Shown here piece by piece: positions 8,998 to 17,974 of a stretch of 64,000 bases of DNA (position 1 is the stretch's first letter; each line of letters begins with the position of its first letter). Origin of the DNA: Verrucomicrobiota bacterium. Its GTDB lineage: Bacteria > Verrucomicrobiota > Verrucomicrobiia > Chthoniobacterales > UBA6821. The position numbers and the translations under genes are program-made. Under the pieces are notes generated by a model. That model did no database searches, had not been told where the DNA came from, and saw only the letters and a program-made list of their open reading frames with translations. Where the stretch lies: positions 1 through 64,000 of the forward strand of contig JAIOPL010000032.1 in NCBI GenBank assembly GCA_021413925.1, in the 5' to 3' direction.

Positions 8998-9732
8998 CTA
9001 GCTGCCTATTTGCAGACGGGCAGCGTTTACGAGCGGAAGTTTCGCATTTTTAATCCGTAATTGAGCTATCCCGATATCGTAGGGAATTCTGCGGATAATC
9101 ATCGAGTATTCTATAGGATCAAAAATACAAAAAGAAGCCCTTGGATCCTCATCTCTTGGCTGACCTACAGACCCCACATTGATAGCATAGCGAGATAATC
9201 TATTTAAAAATCTCTCTCCCTCTTTGATTTCTTGCAGAGAGTGCACTCCTTTTCCCTCCTCTGAAATCATCGGTACATGCGTATGGCCTAAGAAAGAAAT
9301 AACTGTTTTTTGATTCTCAAAATGTAAACGTGCATCAACATGGTTTGTAAGGTAGTTAAAGCACTCTGGGTTGTAGAGGCTGGCATGGACAATGGTGAAT
9401 TTTGATTTGGACACTGAAAGTGGTAGTTTTTTCAACCATTTCAGGTCTTCCTGGGATAATTCCTTCTGCGCATGGCGGATCCCAGCAGCAACCCTTTCGC
9501 TGAGGGCATTGTTCTCGGGGCCGCTTAATACAAGTTCATCGTGATTTCCCAGAACAGCTCCCCTACAGCGGTCTCTTACTCGTTGAACGCATTCAGCAGG
9601 GGATGCCCCATAGCCAACAATATCCCCAAGGCAATAAATCTCATCAATACCTTGTCGATCTATTTCCTGAAGCACGGCATCCAAGGCATCAATATTACCG
9701 TGGATGTCAGAGATGAATGCTATCCGGTTCAT
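8998..9732 (-). CDS. Calcineurin-like metallophosphoesterase (YfcE/ApaH-like fold)
   Basis: A 244-residue protein with the full metal-binding motif set of the family: SDIHGN near the N-terminus, GDIVGYG, GNHDE, the HAS histidine, and GHTHVP. Together these bind two metal ions and hydrolyse phosphodiesters or phosphomonoesters. The single-domain size and the GDIVGYG form resemble small phosphodiesterases and protein phosphatases of bacteria. Its start codon overlaps the stop of a 46-codon frame upstream (TGATG), so translation is probably coupled. It faces away from the chaperone/kinase island. A role as the phosphatase opposing the island's kinase is only a guess. Confidence 0.88.
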   Translation of the reverse strand: MNRIAFISDIHGNIDALDAVLQEIDRQGIDEIYCLGDIVGYGASPAECVQRVRDRCRGAVLGNHDELVLSGPENNALSERVAAGIRHAQKELSQEDLKWLKKLPLSVSKSKFTIVHASLYNPECFNYLTNHVDARLHFENQKTVISFLGHTHVPMISEEGKGVHSLQEIKEGERFLNRLSRYAINVGSVGQPRDEDPRASFCIFDPIEYSMIIRRIPYDIGIAQLRIKNAKLPLVNAARLQIGS

Positions 9733-9872
9733 CAGTTCCAGTCCTTTTGATTCTCCAAAAACCTTGTTACAGCAGCTAGCACCAGCTCTTCTGTTGAGAG
9801 CTCGTTGATAGCTGCTGTTGCTTCTACTAGATCAAGCAATTCAAGGGGCATGGGGATGAGAGTTTTTTCCAT
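9732..9872 (-). CDS. Small hypothetical protein, coupled to the phosphoesterase
   Basis: A 46-residue frame on the minus strand. Its ATG is at 9872 and its TGA stop shares one base with the ATG of the phosphoesterase gene (TGATG at 9734-9730). The sequence starts MEKTLIPMPLELLDL and ends VTRFLENQKDWN. It is acidic and helical, as in small regulatory or antitoxin-like peptides, with no recognisable domain. The tight overlap is the main reason to think it is translated. It shares a 93-bp divergent promoter region with the sigma-factor gene. Confidence 0.5.
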   Translation of the reverse strand: MEKTLIPMPLELLDLVEATAAINELSTEELVLAAVTRFLENQKDWN

Positions 9873-9965
9873 TGTTTACAGGATTACTACTGCAGCGAGT
9901 TTTTTTCGTCATACAGTTGTAGTCGATCTTGCAACACCCAGAAAACTCTGACAGAACTTGACCAC

Positions 9966-10604
9966 ATGGAGGTAAACACCCAAAAGGAAGAAGCTGAAGC
10001 GAGGTTTGAGGGCCATCTGGCACTAGCTCAGGTCATCGCACTTGAGTATTTCAATATTCCTAGGGCACTTCCTGATGAGGCTCTGGCAGAGGCTCAATTG
10101 GCTCTCTGGAGGGCAGCCAATGCGTATAATCCAGAGCGTGGCGAGTTTCCTCCGTATGCCTCCAGAGCCATACGGAATTCTCTCAACACCCTGTATGCAA
10201 AACAGCTCAAGATGGCGAAGGTATTTCCCCAGAGTCTTGATGAAAGTCCTAAATGGGGGAACGCTGGACTTTCCTCTGGCTCCACATTTGACGCTTCACC
10301 CAAGTCTAAGATCAAGGATCAGAAGCAGGATGTGAGAAAAGTGGTTCAATGGGAGGAGACTACCACAATACTTATGCAAGTATTGGAGAGACTCAATTTA
10401 AGGGAGCGAGTGGTGATTGATGCAATAAGGTCAGGTCACAGCTTTGCTGAAATTGGAACGAAACTCTCAATCAGCAAACAAAGCGCTCACAAAATTGCCA
10501 CAATTGCACTTGGAAAACTTAAAAGCTATTTAGAGGAAATAGGTTACACGGGATTGGACACTGAGGGGCTGCTCAAAGGTAATAGAGTGAAGACAATTGG
10601 CTGA
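9966..10604 (+). CDS. Sigma-70-family RNA polymerase sigma factor
   Basis: A 212-residue protein with a region 2-like segment (about residues 15-80, with ALAEAQLALWRAANAYNPERG and FPPYASRAIRN, the familiar helix that melts and contacts the -10 element) and a region 4 helix-turn-helix (about 130-190, LNLRERVVIDAIR ... FAEIGTKLSISKQSAHKI). It is likely a specialised sigma factor for this locus. It is the first gene of a same-strand run that continues through an Hsp70-like protein at 17950. Base composition is clearly more AT-rich than in purH and pdxJ, which fits acquisition of the island. No cognate promoter motif was identified by eye. Confidence 0.8.
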   Translation: MEVNTQKEEAEARFEGHLALAQVIALEYFNIPRALPDEALAEAQLALWRAANAYNPERGEFPPYASRAIRNSLNTLYAKQLKMAKVFPQSLDESPKWGNAGLSSGSTFDASPKSKIKDQKQDVRKVVQWEETTTILMQVLERLNLRERVVIDAIRSGHSFAEIGTKLSISKQSAHKIATIALGKLKSYLEEIGYTGLDTEGLLKGNRVKTIG

Positions 10605-10646
10605 CGTTTTTCGGGCTTATCCGTATGGTAAATAAAACAGCATCCT

Positions 10647-11990
10647 ATGGTCATTTCACAAAAACCTGAAAGCGCCCTTCTTTATGTGAAGGATAAAGGA
10701 AGAGTGAGAGGCCCTTTTTTGCGTGATTTTATTGATGCAATGATCCTCTCAGGGCACTTTAGCACAACTATTGAGATAAGTTTGAACGGACAAAGTGATT
10801 GGACGCGAATAGATTCAGCGCCTGTAGTTAGGGGTCCAAAATTAAATCCAGGCAGTAATGCAGCCCCCTCTTCTTCTAGTAATAAAAATAAGAACATTGT
10901 ACTGGGAATAGTTGGAGCGGCAGGTTTAGGCCTAGTCATTCTAATAGCGGCTGCAAATTCAACAACTGAAACTACCAGCAATAAGAATACTAGCGCTTCA
11001 GTTGCCAATTACTCGACCCCACCTCCAATCGTAGCATCCACGCCAAAACCCGTATCTACTCCGATTATCCCCGTTCAAAGCTCGACTCTATCCCCAATTA
11101 ATCAAAGCGAAACGACAAGTGCTACATTTGAAGGATGGAACGAAAGTTATAAAATTGCGGTTCAGAAAGCTGAGCAAAGCCACAAAAATATTCTAATATA
11201 TTTTTCAGGAAGCGACTGGAGCTCTTGGTCCCAGAAACAAAAAAACGAACTTCTGAACACAAGCTCATTCCAAGATTATGCTGCTAATAATCTAGTTCTC
11301 CTACAAGTTGACTTTCCGTATGGAAAATATCCAAGTAGCGACATTATTTCATTGAAAAAAGTCTATCAGATATATGGTTTTCCATCATTTGTTTTAATCA
11401 AGCCTGATGGCAATATAATTAAGAAGTATTTTGGTTATCTTCCCGGTGGGTATTCAGGATTTAAAGATTGGCTCGATTCCGACGCAGTTGAGTTATCCTC
11501 TCCTGAGATTTCAAAATATTCTGAAGGAGCCTTCCCGATTTTTCCCTCACCGACTCCTAGTACTTCAAGTACGGCCAACATTGCACCATTTACTCCAGTT
11601 TTCCAAAGCACGCCCAGACCTACATATACGCAACCTTCCTCCTATAACTCGAGTCTTTCCCAGAGTTCATTTAATGATACCCGTGGAACTACATATACAT
11701 ACCGGCAATCGCAGGCTTACACACTAAACAAATTGGATCAGGTTGTTAGAGAAAAGAAAGGGGTGGTGGCATCATGCAAACAATCTATGGATGCCATTAA
11801 TGCTCAAATAAAGGCAGAACGACCTTACATTGACCATAGTAGCCAGAACTCTGTTGATCAGTTTAATTACAAAATAGACAGATATAACGATCTACGGTTG
11901 CGATATAATTCTGCAATTGATGATATGAATGCAGCCGTTGATCAGTTCAACGCTGAACTTCATAGAATTGGAACTCCAGCTAGAAATTGA
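10647..11990 (+). CDS. Membrane protein: GYF-like domain plus thioredoxin fold without CxxC
   Basis: This 447-residue protein has a GYF_2-like N-terminal domain (about 8-60, with VRGPFLRDFIDAMI), one membrane helix (about 84-105), a Pro/Thr/Ser-rich linker, a thioredoxin-like domain (about 165-290) and a Gln/Ser-rich stretch leading to a helical C-terminal region. The thioredoxin domain looks like the thiol-disulfide family in which the active site reads GSDWCxWC, but here both cysteines are serines (GSDWSSWS, near residue 190). The fold is kept, with FPSFVLIKPDG containing the cis-proline, so it is probably a binding domain rather than a redox enzyme. The kinase gene follows after 4 bp. Confidence 0.7.
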   Translation: MVISQKPESALLYVKDKGRVRGPFLRDFIDAMILSGHFSTTIEISLNGQSDWTRIDSAPVVRGPKLNPGSNAAPSSSSNKNKNIVLGIVGAAGLGLVILIAAANSTTETTSNKNTSASVANYSTPPPIVASTPKPVSTPIIPVQSSTLSPINQSETTSATFEGWNESYKIAVQKAEQSHKNILIYFSGSDWSSWSQKQKNELLNTSSFQDYAANNLVLLQVDFPYGKYPSSDIISLKKVYQIYGFPSFVLIKPDGNIIKKYFGYLPGGYSGFKDWLDSDAVELSSPEISKYSEGAFPIFPSPTPSTSSTANIAPFTPVFQSTPRPTYTQPSSYNSSLSQSSFNDTRGTTYTYRQSQAYTLNKLDQVVREKKGVVASCKQSMDAINAQIKAERPYIDHSSQNSVDQFNYKIDRYNDLRLRYNSAIDDMNAAVDQFNAELHRIGTPARN

Positions 11991-11994
11991 GAAT

Positions 11995-13098
11995 ATGAGA
12001 CTCTTATCTGATGGAGAAACAATAAAAGAAACCTACGAAGTCGAAAGATTTCTAGGAGAAGGTGCATTTGCTGAGGTCTACAGAGTAAAGCACAGGTTTT
12101 TGGGGAGGCAGGCCATGAAGGTCTTTAAAAGGGCAGGAATGACGGTTGAGGAGATTGAGCAAATGCTTGGTGAAGCAATAATGCTTTCGCGTATTGGTCA
12201 TCCAAATATTGTCCGAGTATTTGATGCCAATGTGTTTGAATCGCAAAAAGGGCTCCAGGGGTATTTCACGATGGAGAATGTATCAGGTGGAAGCCTTGAA
12301 AAATTCTGGCACTCCTATGGGACTCGCCTAATTCCTCTTGATATCACGATAGACCTCATTAAACAGGTATGTCGTGGCCTAGCAATAGCCCATAGGCAGA
12401 CTCCACCCATTATTCATCGGGATATCAAACCTCAGAACATATTGGTAGGGTATGAAACAGATGGTCTTAGAGCACGCATCAGCGATTTCGGCTTAGCCAA
12501 ATCTGTAAACCCTCTCACGTTTCTTGCTACAGCAGCGGGAACACCTGCATTCAAACCACCTGAAGCTTTTACAGCGTCAAAAGGGGATTCTTGCTCCGCG
12601 GATATTTGGGCAATAGGTACAACACTATATTTACTCCTGACCGATCGTCTTCCATTCAAGATGCCAACGGAGTTTGGCTGGGGAGGCGCTGAAGAGATAC
12701 AAGACACATTTAAGCCTCCATCGCTGATCAATCCAGACGCTAATGATGAATTGGACAAAATTATTAGAAAAGCCCTCTCATTTAATCCAGCTAACAGATA
12801 CCAGAGTGCATCGGAAATACTTGAAGCTCTGGAAAAATGGAAGCCAGGTCATTTAAATCCGGCGGGGCACAATGTAAAAGCGAAGGACGGTTACTCTAAG
12901 ACTGCACTTGGCTCAGGACTTAGCTCCCCAGATCAAGAGAAAGGCAATGAGATTGTAAAGCTAGCATTGAGATACAAAAAGGAAGGAAGACTCGCTGAAG
13001 CAGCAGACGCGATGGAGGAGGCATTCAATAAAGCACCTGGTCTCAGGTCCAAGTATAACAATCTTGTTAAACTTTGGCGTTGCGGAATCAGCATGTAA
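11995..13098 (+). CDS. Ser/Thr protein kinase with C-terminal helical tail
   Basis: The 367-residue product is a eukaryotic-like kinase. The glycine loop is GEGAFAEV, the ATP lysine is in AMKVF, the catalytic loop HRDIKPQN is near residue 140, the metal-binding DFGLAK is near 163, and the APE-like motif is PPEAF. These residues predict an active enzyme. There is no membrane segment. A tail of about 85 residues carries a TPR-like helical pair (LALRYKKEGRLAEAADAMEEA). The ATG at 11995, 4 bp after the previous stop, is preferred over an in-frame ATG at 11929 inside the upstream gene. Likely substrates are the neighbouring chaperone-like or sigma proteins; this is inference. Confidence 0.9.
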   Translation: MRLLSDGETIKETYEVERFLGEGAFAEVYRVKHRFLGRQAMKVFKRAGMTVEEIEQMLGEAIMLSRIGHPNIVRVFDANVFESQKGLQGYFTMENVSGGSLEKFWHSYGTRLIPLDITIDLIKQVCRGLAIAHRQTPPIIHRDIKPQNILVGYETDGLRARISDFGLAKSVNPLTFLATAAGTPAFKPPEAFTASKGDSCSADIWAIGTTLYLLLTDRLPFKMPTEFGWGGAEEIQDTFKPPSLINPDANDELDKIIRKALSFNPANRYQSASEILEALEKWKPGHLNPAGHNVKAKDGYSKTALGSGLSSPDQEKGNEIVKLALRYKKEGRLAEAADAMEEAFNKAPGLRSKYNNLVKLWRCGISM

Positions 13099-13108
13099 CT
13101 GAAGACCC

Positions 13109-14950
13109 ATGGAACGCACTTTATCACAACCTCTCTTAGAAGCCTGTACTCCTGATTTATACAATGGAAACGTATTTCGTATAACCGGGCTTCCCGTTTA
13201 CGCAACTGAGAAAGAGATCAAACGTGCTGCCGAAAAGCAGAAAATGTTAGATGAGTTAGGGGTTAAAGATGAAACTACAACAACCCCTTTTGCTTTAGCA
13301 AATCAACCGTCTGCAGATGCAATTAAAACAGCCATGAATAGGCTGAAAATGCCCGAGGCTAGAGTTATTGACGAGTTATTCTGGTTCTGGCCCATGGACG
13401 AAAGCCATCAAGATCCAGCCTATATGGCCTTCTTAAAAGGTAAGACTGACGACGCTTACACTCAATGGAATAACGATGTCTCTGGTTTAAATAGAGGAAT
13501 AGCCACTCACAACCTAGCAGTAATGTTCCACCTGACTGCAATGGACTGGAGTAATTATCAGCTTGTGGAAGATGTCTCTCCAGAGAGGACAGAAAAAATT
13601 CTGAACTACTGGAAAGAGGCGCACGAGCGATTGCAGCTTCTCAGGCAAAACGACCAGTTTTGGACCGCCTTCAAAGATAGAGTCGAAGCTCTAAATGAGC
13701 CAATGCTCACTTCTGGATTTGTAAGAAGAATCAGAGAAACATTCCAAATTGCATTGGCATCTATTCATGCCGACTTTGCCCTACGCTTCAATTCAAAAGG
13801 GAAGAGAAGAATCGCATTGGAACATGTCTCCTGGTTAAAGTTGTGTTGTCCGAAATCAGAACAAAGAGAGTTGGTCTATACCAAAGCACTTCTTACGCAC
13901 AAAAATAGAGTTAAACAATCTGTTGCAGCAATGCCGGAAAGTATCAAAGCTGATCCATCATCGGGAGCAAAGATTGTTACTCAAGCACTCGCCACACTGA
14001 AAAATGAGAATGAGATTTTCTCACTATTCTATTCAGATGAAAGAAGTCAGATAGGAGACCTGTTCGATCCTGTCTTGATGACATGCATAAATGGATTAGT
14101 CTTATTTGTAAGAAAAACCGAGAATAATTCTGAGTTTGTAAGAATTCTTAAAGAATTACAGCCGCTTGCGACTTCTGATGAGGTTAAAGATCGAATAACG
14201 ATCAATATTGAAAGTGGGAATAGCGGTCTTAACAAAGAGAGATTATCTTCGGCTTATAAAATCCTCGATAAGATCGATAAAGACGAAGGGCAAATTGCAG
14301 CAAGGCTTAAAGAATTTAAACAAGAGTTTATGCCCATGTTCTGTGATTTTGTTGAAAGAGAAGGATCAAATGCTGAATCAATCAAAGATCTATCCGATGA
14401 AGCAGCAAGGTCCCTTCGCTCAATTTCTGTCGATGCATATAACAAAGACAAGAACTACACATTGGCATCAGATGCGATAAAACTCGCAACGCTACTTGCT
14501 CGTGATCAAAAGCTTAAAGAACTCATAGCTGCGGATATTAAGACTGTAGAGGAAGCAGTGAAAGAATCTACCTGCCACTTCTGTGGTAAGAATCCCTCCC
14601 TAGAAGCTCACGCTATGTCTGTTGACATGCATGAGGTAACTTCACGCAACCTTTTTGGTAGAGCTCAACAATACAGGCATTTTTCTGTCAAGGTTCCTAG
14701 ATGCCTTCAATGCTTGAAGGCCAAAAACAAAGAATCATGGATTGCATTCATTATTGGCTTTATTGCATTCGGAATCGCTACCGCAATTATTCCTGGAGCT
14801 ATTGCTATCTGGGCTATTGGCGGTCTAGTTATCTGGGGAGTGCTCAATCAGATTCTTGATTTCGCAAGTCCTAGAAAAGCGAAGTCTACCTATTCAAGAA
14901 TTCAGGAACTTCAAAGAACTGGATGGAAGTTTGGATTAAAACCTAGTTAA
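13109..14950 (+). CDS. J-like membrane protein with zinc-ribbon motif, no HPD
   Basis: A 613-residue protein. Residues about 12-45 (YNGNVFRITGLPVYATEKEI followed by KRAAEKQKML) resemble helices I and II of a J domain, and IKTAMNRLKMPEARV then resembles helix III. The HPD tripeptide between them, needed to stimulate Hsp70, is absent and replaced by a Thr-rich loop. A long helical middle (about 100-480) is followed by CHFCGK (about 488) and CLQC (about 531), a likely zinc site, and a hydrophobic hairpin (about 542-585) that should anchor it in the membrane. It sits just upstream of GrpE-like and Hsp70-like genes, so a role as their membrane partner is a fair inference. I do not know a named family. 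Confidence 0.6.
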   Translation: MERTLSQPLLEACTPDLYNGNVFRITGLPVYATEKEIKRAAEKQKMLDELGVKDETTTTPFALANQPSADAIKTAMNRLKMPEARVIDELFWFWPMDESHQDPAYMAFLKGKTDDAYTQWNNDVSGLNRGIATHNLAVMFHLTAMDWSNYQLVEDVSPERTEKILNYWKEAHERLQLLRQNDQFWTAFKDRVEALNEPMLTSGFVRRIRETFQIALASIHADFALRFNSKGKRRIALEHVSWLKLCCPKSEQRELVYTKALLTHKNRVKQSVAAMPESIKADPSSGAKIVTQALATLKNENEIFSLFYSDERSQIGDLFDPVLMTCINGLVLFVRKTENNSEFVRILKELQPLATSDEVKDRITINIESGNSGLNKERLSSAYKILDKIDKDEGQIAARLKEFKQEFMPMFCDFVEREGSNAESIKDLSDEAARSLRSISVDAYNKDKNYTLASDAIKLATLLARDQKLKELIAADIKTVEEAVKESTCHFCGKNPSLEAHAMSVDMHEVTSRNLFGRAQQYRHFSVKVPRCLQCLKAKNKESWIAFIIGFIAFGIATAIIPGAIAIWAIGGLVIWGVLNQILDFASPRKAKSTYSRIQELQRTGWKFGLKPS

Positions 14951-14952
14951 AA

Positions 14953-15462
14953 ATGAAAATACCAAAAAAAATAGTCCTAGTTAAGCACGAATATCCTGCA
15001 GTAGAGCAATTGCAGGATATTATAGAACAAGTACTTGTGAGCTCACAGAAGCATGAACAAGATAGTAATGACAATGCTGGAAAAGAGTTTTTCATTACAG
15101 GAAAACCTCTTGAAGCTTTAATGGCTATAATTACTTATGTTTGGCGTATACAGGATCGAATAATTGATAAACATACAATGGATGCAAAAGAATCCATATC
15201 TGTAGAAGAATTAAAAAAACTCTCCAAGTATACAGAACAGATCATTGATAAACTGAAATCCATGGGATTTGAGATAAAAGATCGTTTAGGTGAGCAATTC
15301 AATTATGGACTTCCGGAGAATGTCGTAGCTACCAAACCGCAGCCCGGCCTCACTCATGAAACAGTCATCGAAACATTAATGCCAACGATATATTTCCAAA
15401 ATAAAACCATTCAGCGTGGAGAAATTGTTATTGCAACACCTGAAACCCCAAAAGCTGAATAA
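14953..15462 (+). CDS. GrpE-like nucleotide-exchange protein
   Basis: A 169-residue protein, 2 bp after the J-like gene and 1 bp before the Hsp70-like ATG. It has a long helical N-terminal half and a short C-terminal part with TVIETLMPTIYFQNK and QRGEIVIATPE, which lines up loosely with the beta-wing end of GrpE (V-E-x-L-x-P-x-Y ... G-x-V-x-V). GrpE proteins release ADP from Hsp70. Identity is weak and the call leans on context: such a protein next to an Hsp70-like gene is expected. It could instead be a dedicated adaptor. Confidence 0.5.
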   Translation: MKIPKKIVLVKHEYPAVEQLQDIIEQVLVSSQKHEQDSNDNAGKEFFITGKPLEALMAIITYVWRIQDRIIDKHTMDAKESISVEELKKLSKYTEQIIDKLKSMGFEIKDRLGEQFNYGLPENVVATKPQPGLTHETVIETLMPTIYFQNKTIQRGEIVIATPETPKAE

Positions 15463-15463
15463 T

Positions 15464-17950
15464 ATGACAAGAACTACTATTGATTTCGGAATCGATCTTG
15501 GAACTACTAATAGCGCTATTGCAGAGCTAACAGGTGTTTCAACAACTATTATTAAAAATAACGATGATGGAGATGTAACTTCCTCGGCGGTTATGTTTGG
15601 GAAAAACGGCCAAGTCTACACTGGCTCAAGAGCAAAAAACGGTACAATCGATAAGCCCGACGATGCATACGCCGAGTTCAAGCGGCAAATGGGTACCGAT
15701 CATTCCTACAAATTCAAGCAAAGCGGTGTTTCAAAGTCTCCTGAGGAGCTCTCGTCAGAAATCTTGAAAGGACTCCGCTCAGACGTAATTAGAGTAAGAG
15801 GAGAAGAGATTAACTCCGCAGTGATAACAGTACCTGCAGCCTTTGGTTTGCACCAATGTGATGCAACTAGAAAAGCTGCACAACTTGCCGGATTTACACT
15901 TAGTCCCCTGGTACAAGAGCCCGTAGCGGCTGCGCTTGCTTACGGCTTCCAAGTAGAATCAGAACGTGAATACTGGCTCGTTTATGATTTCGGTGGAGGA
16001 ACATTTGATGCAGCCATTATTAAAGCAGAAGAAGGGCTTATAAATGTTGTTAACCATGGTGGAGATAACTGGCTCGGTGGGTCAGATATTGATTGGGATA
16101 TTGTACAAAAAATTATCATTCCGAAGCTTCAGGGAGGTTACAATCTGCCCGGTTTTCAAAGAGGAAATGAGAAGTGGGGATGGCAACTTCGAAAACTCAA
16201 ACATGCCGTTGAAGCTGCCAAGATCGAACTCTCAACAAAATCGTCGACCTCCTTGCTTGGATGTTCCTTTGAAGATGAGGATGGTAATCTGGTTGACTGT
16301 GAGGACATTCAACTAACTCAATCAGAAGTAATCAGCATTGCTGAACCAATCGTACGTAGGTCGATTGATATATGTAAGGACACACTCAAAAAATCAAATA
16401 TCCCGGAGGATAGAATCACTAAACTAGTACTGGTGGGAGGACCCACAAAAGCCCCCTACTTCAGAGAGATTATCAAGAACGCTTTGCCCATAGCGATTGA
16501 TCATTCGATGGACCCGCTTACAGTTGTTGCTAAAGGAGCTGCCGTATTCGCAGGGACTCAAAAGATTGAGGTCAAGAAATCTGCAAATATGGCTGCCGAT
16601 GAGTATCACGTAGACCTGAAATACAAAGCTGTCGGTATTGAAACGGATCCCATGGTTGGTGGAAGGGTATCGTCCTCAGCAAACTCCTCAATGGACGGAT
16701 TTTCAATCGAGGTTACGAATCAAAAGAGTCAATGGAAGAGTGGGAAAATCCCCCTTAAATCTGATGGGTCATTCATCCTAAACCTTCACGCAGAAAAAGG
16801 GGAAAGAAACCTATTTAACATCGAATTGTTTGATTCCGTCGGTACCCTTAAAAAGGTTTCTCCAGACAATCTCGTATATACTGTAGGCGCAGCAATCGAA
16901 GAACAACCTTTGATCCATTCACTTGGAATTGCTCTTAGTGGCAACGAGAAGGAAGTGTTCTTCAAGAAGGGCGATGGTCTTCCCTTAAAAAAGAAGGGAG
17001 ACAGACCGTTCAAGACAATAAGTACTATTAAGGTTGGGGAGGAAGGTTCAGGGATTGTGATTCCAATTGTCGAAGGTGAAAATGAAAAGGCAGACAGAAA
17101 TCTGTTGATTGGTATCTATGAGATCACATCAAAACAGATTAAAAGGGACCTTCCAGCGGGATCTGATGTTGAAATCACTTTAAGGATTGATGAATCGCGA
17201 GTTATCACAATCAATATTTACATTCCTATCTTTGATGAAGAATACGACTTCCATCTTGATCTACGAAAGGGGTCAATCACAAAAAAAGATCTAGAAACAG
17301 ATTTAAGCTTCGAGATTGAAAGGTTACAAAAACTTGAAGCGGAAGCTAAAGCGGCCGACCAAAGTGACATCATCTCAAAGATTGATGAGCTAAGATCGTC
17401 CGCCCTACTCCAGGAAATACGATCATCGATAGCAGCTTCTGAAGGCGATGCAGTTGCTGCTAATAAAGGACAATCGAGAATGCTTGAGTTTAAAATTCAA
17501 GTTGATGCTATTGAGACTCTTGTCCATTGGCCTTCAATTGTAGCAAAGATTCAGGATTGGCTCAAAGACCTTAAGTCAGTTGCAGCGGATCACGGGACTT
17601 CCTCACAGAAGCAGAAAGCATCTGACCTTTCATCTCAGGTTGATGACTCAATCAAGCGTAAGGATGCTGATAGTATTGAGAAGAGACAAAAAGACGTTGA
17701 ATCTTTATATTTCGGCATTTTATTTGCTCAACCTTCTTTCTGGGTAAATCAATTTAGGTACCTTGAATCGGAAAAAACAAAAATGACGGATCAAGCGAAG
17801 GCTTTACGTCTTTTGGACATGGGACGTAACTACATATCCCAGAATAACACGGAAGGACTTAGACAGATTGTTCAACAACTATGGACACTAACGCCTGATG
17901 ATGTTGTCAATAATGCACAAAGGGGTTTTGGAGCAAATCTGGCGCGATAA
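15464..17950 (+). CDS. Hsp70/DnaK-like chaperone, enlarged
   Basis: An 828-residue Hsp70 relative, much longer than DnaK (about 640). The ATPase domain (about 1-375) keeps phosphate-1 loop GIDLGTTNS, phosphate-2 loop YDFGGGTFD (near 170) and the adenosine motif LVGGPTKAPYF (near 322), so ATP binding is expected. After it comes a stretch that reads like a small beta-sandwich (about 390-490), a possible substrate-binding sandwich (about 490-600), and about 200 residues of helical lid and tail with no EEVD-type end. The ATG at 15464 gives the usual start close to the phosphate loop; an upstream ATG at 15416 lies inside the GrpE-like gene. Likely a specialised chaperone of this locus. Confidence 0.85.
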   Translation: MTRTTIDFGIDLGTTNSAIAELTGVSTTIIKNNDDGDVTSSAVMFGKNGQVYTGSRAKNGTIDKPDDAYAEFKRQMGTDHSYKFKQSGVSKSPEELSSEILKGLRSDVIRVRGEEINSAVITVPAAFGLHQCDATRKAAQLAGFTLSPLVQEPVAAALAYGFQVESEREYWLVYDFGGGTFDAAIIKAEEGLINVVNHGGDNWLGGSDIDWDIVQKIIIPKLQGGYNLPGFQRGNEKWGWQLRKLKHAVEAAKIELSTKSSTSLLGCSFEDEDGNLVDCEDIQLTQSEVISIAEPIVRRSIDICKDTLKKSNIPEDRITKLVLVGGPTKAPYFREIIKNALPIAIDHSMDPLTVVAKGAAVFAGTQKIEVKKSANMAADEYHVDLKYKAVGIETDPMVGGRVSSSANSSMDGFSIEVTNQKSQWKSGKIPLKSDGSFILNLHAEKGERNLFNIELFDSVGTLKKVSPDNLVYTVGAAIEEQPLIHSLGIALSGNEKEVFFKKGDGLPLKKKGDRPFKTISTIKVGEEGSGIVIPIVEGENEKADRNLLIGIYEITSKQIKRDLPAGSDVEITLRIDESRVITINIYIPIFDEEYDFHLDLRKGSITKKDLETDLSFEIERLQKLEAEAKAADQSDIISKIDELRSSALLQEIRSSIAASEGDAVAANKGQSRMLEFKIQVDAIETLVHWPSIVAKIQDWLKDLKSVAADHGTSSQKQKASDLSSQVDDSIKRKDADSIEKRQKDVESLYFGILFAQPSFWVNQFRYLESEKTKMTDQAKALRLLDMGRNYISQNNTEGLRQIVQQLWTLTPDDVVNNAQRGFGANLAR

Positions 17951-17974
17951 AAGCAACAAAAGAGTTATCTTCAA

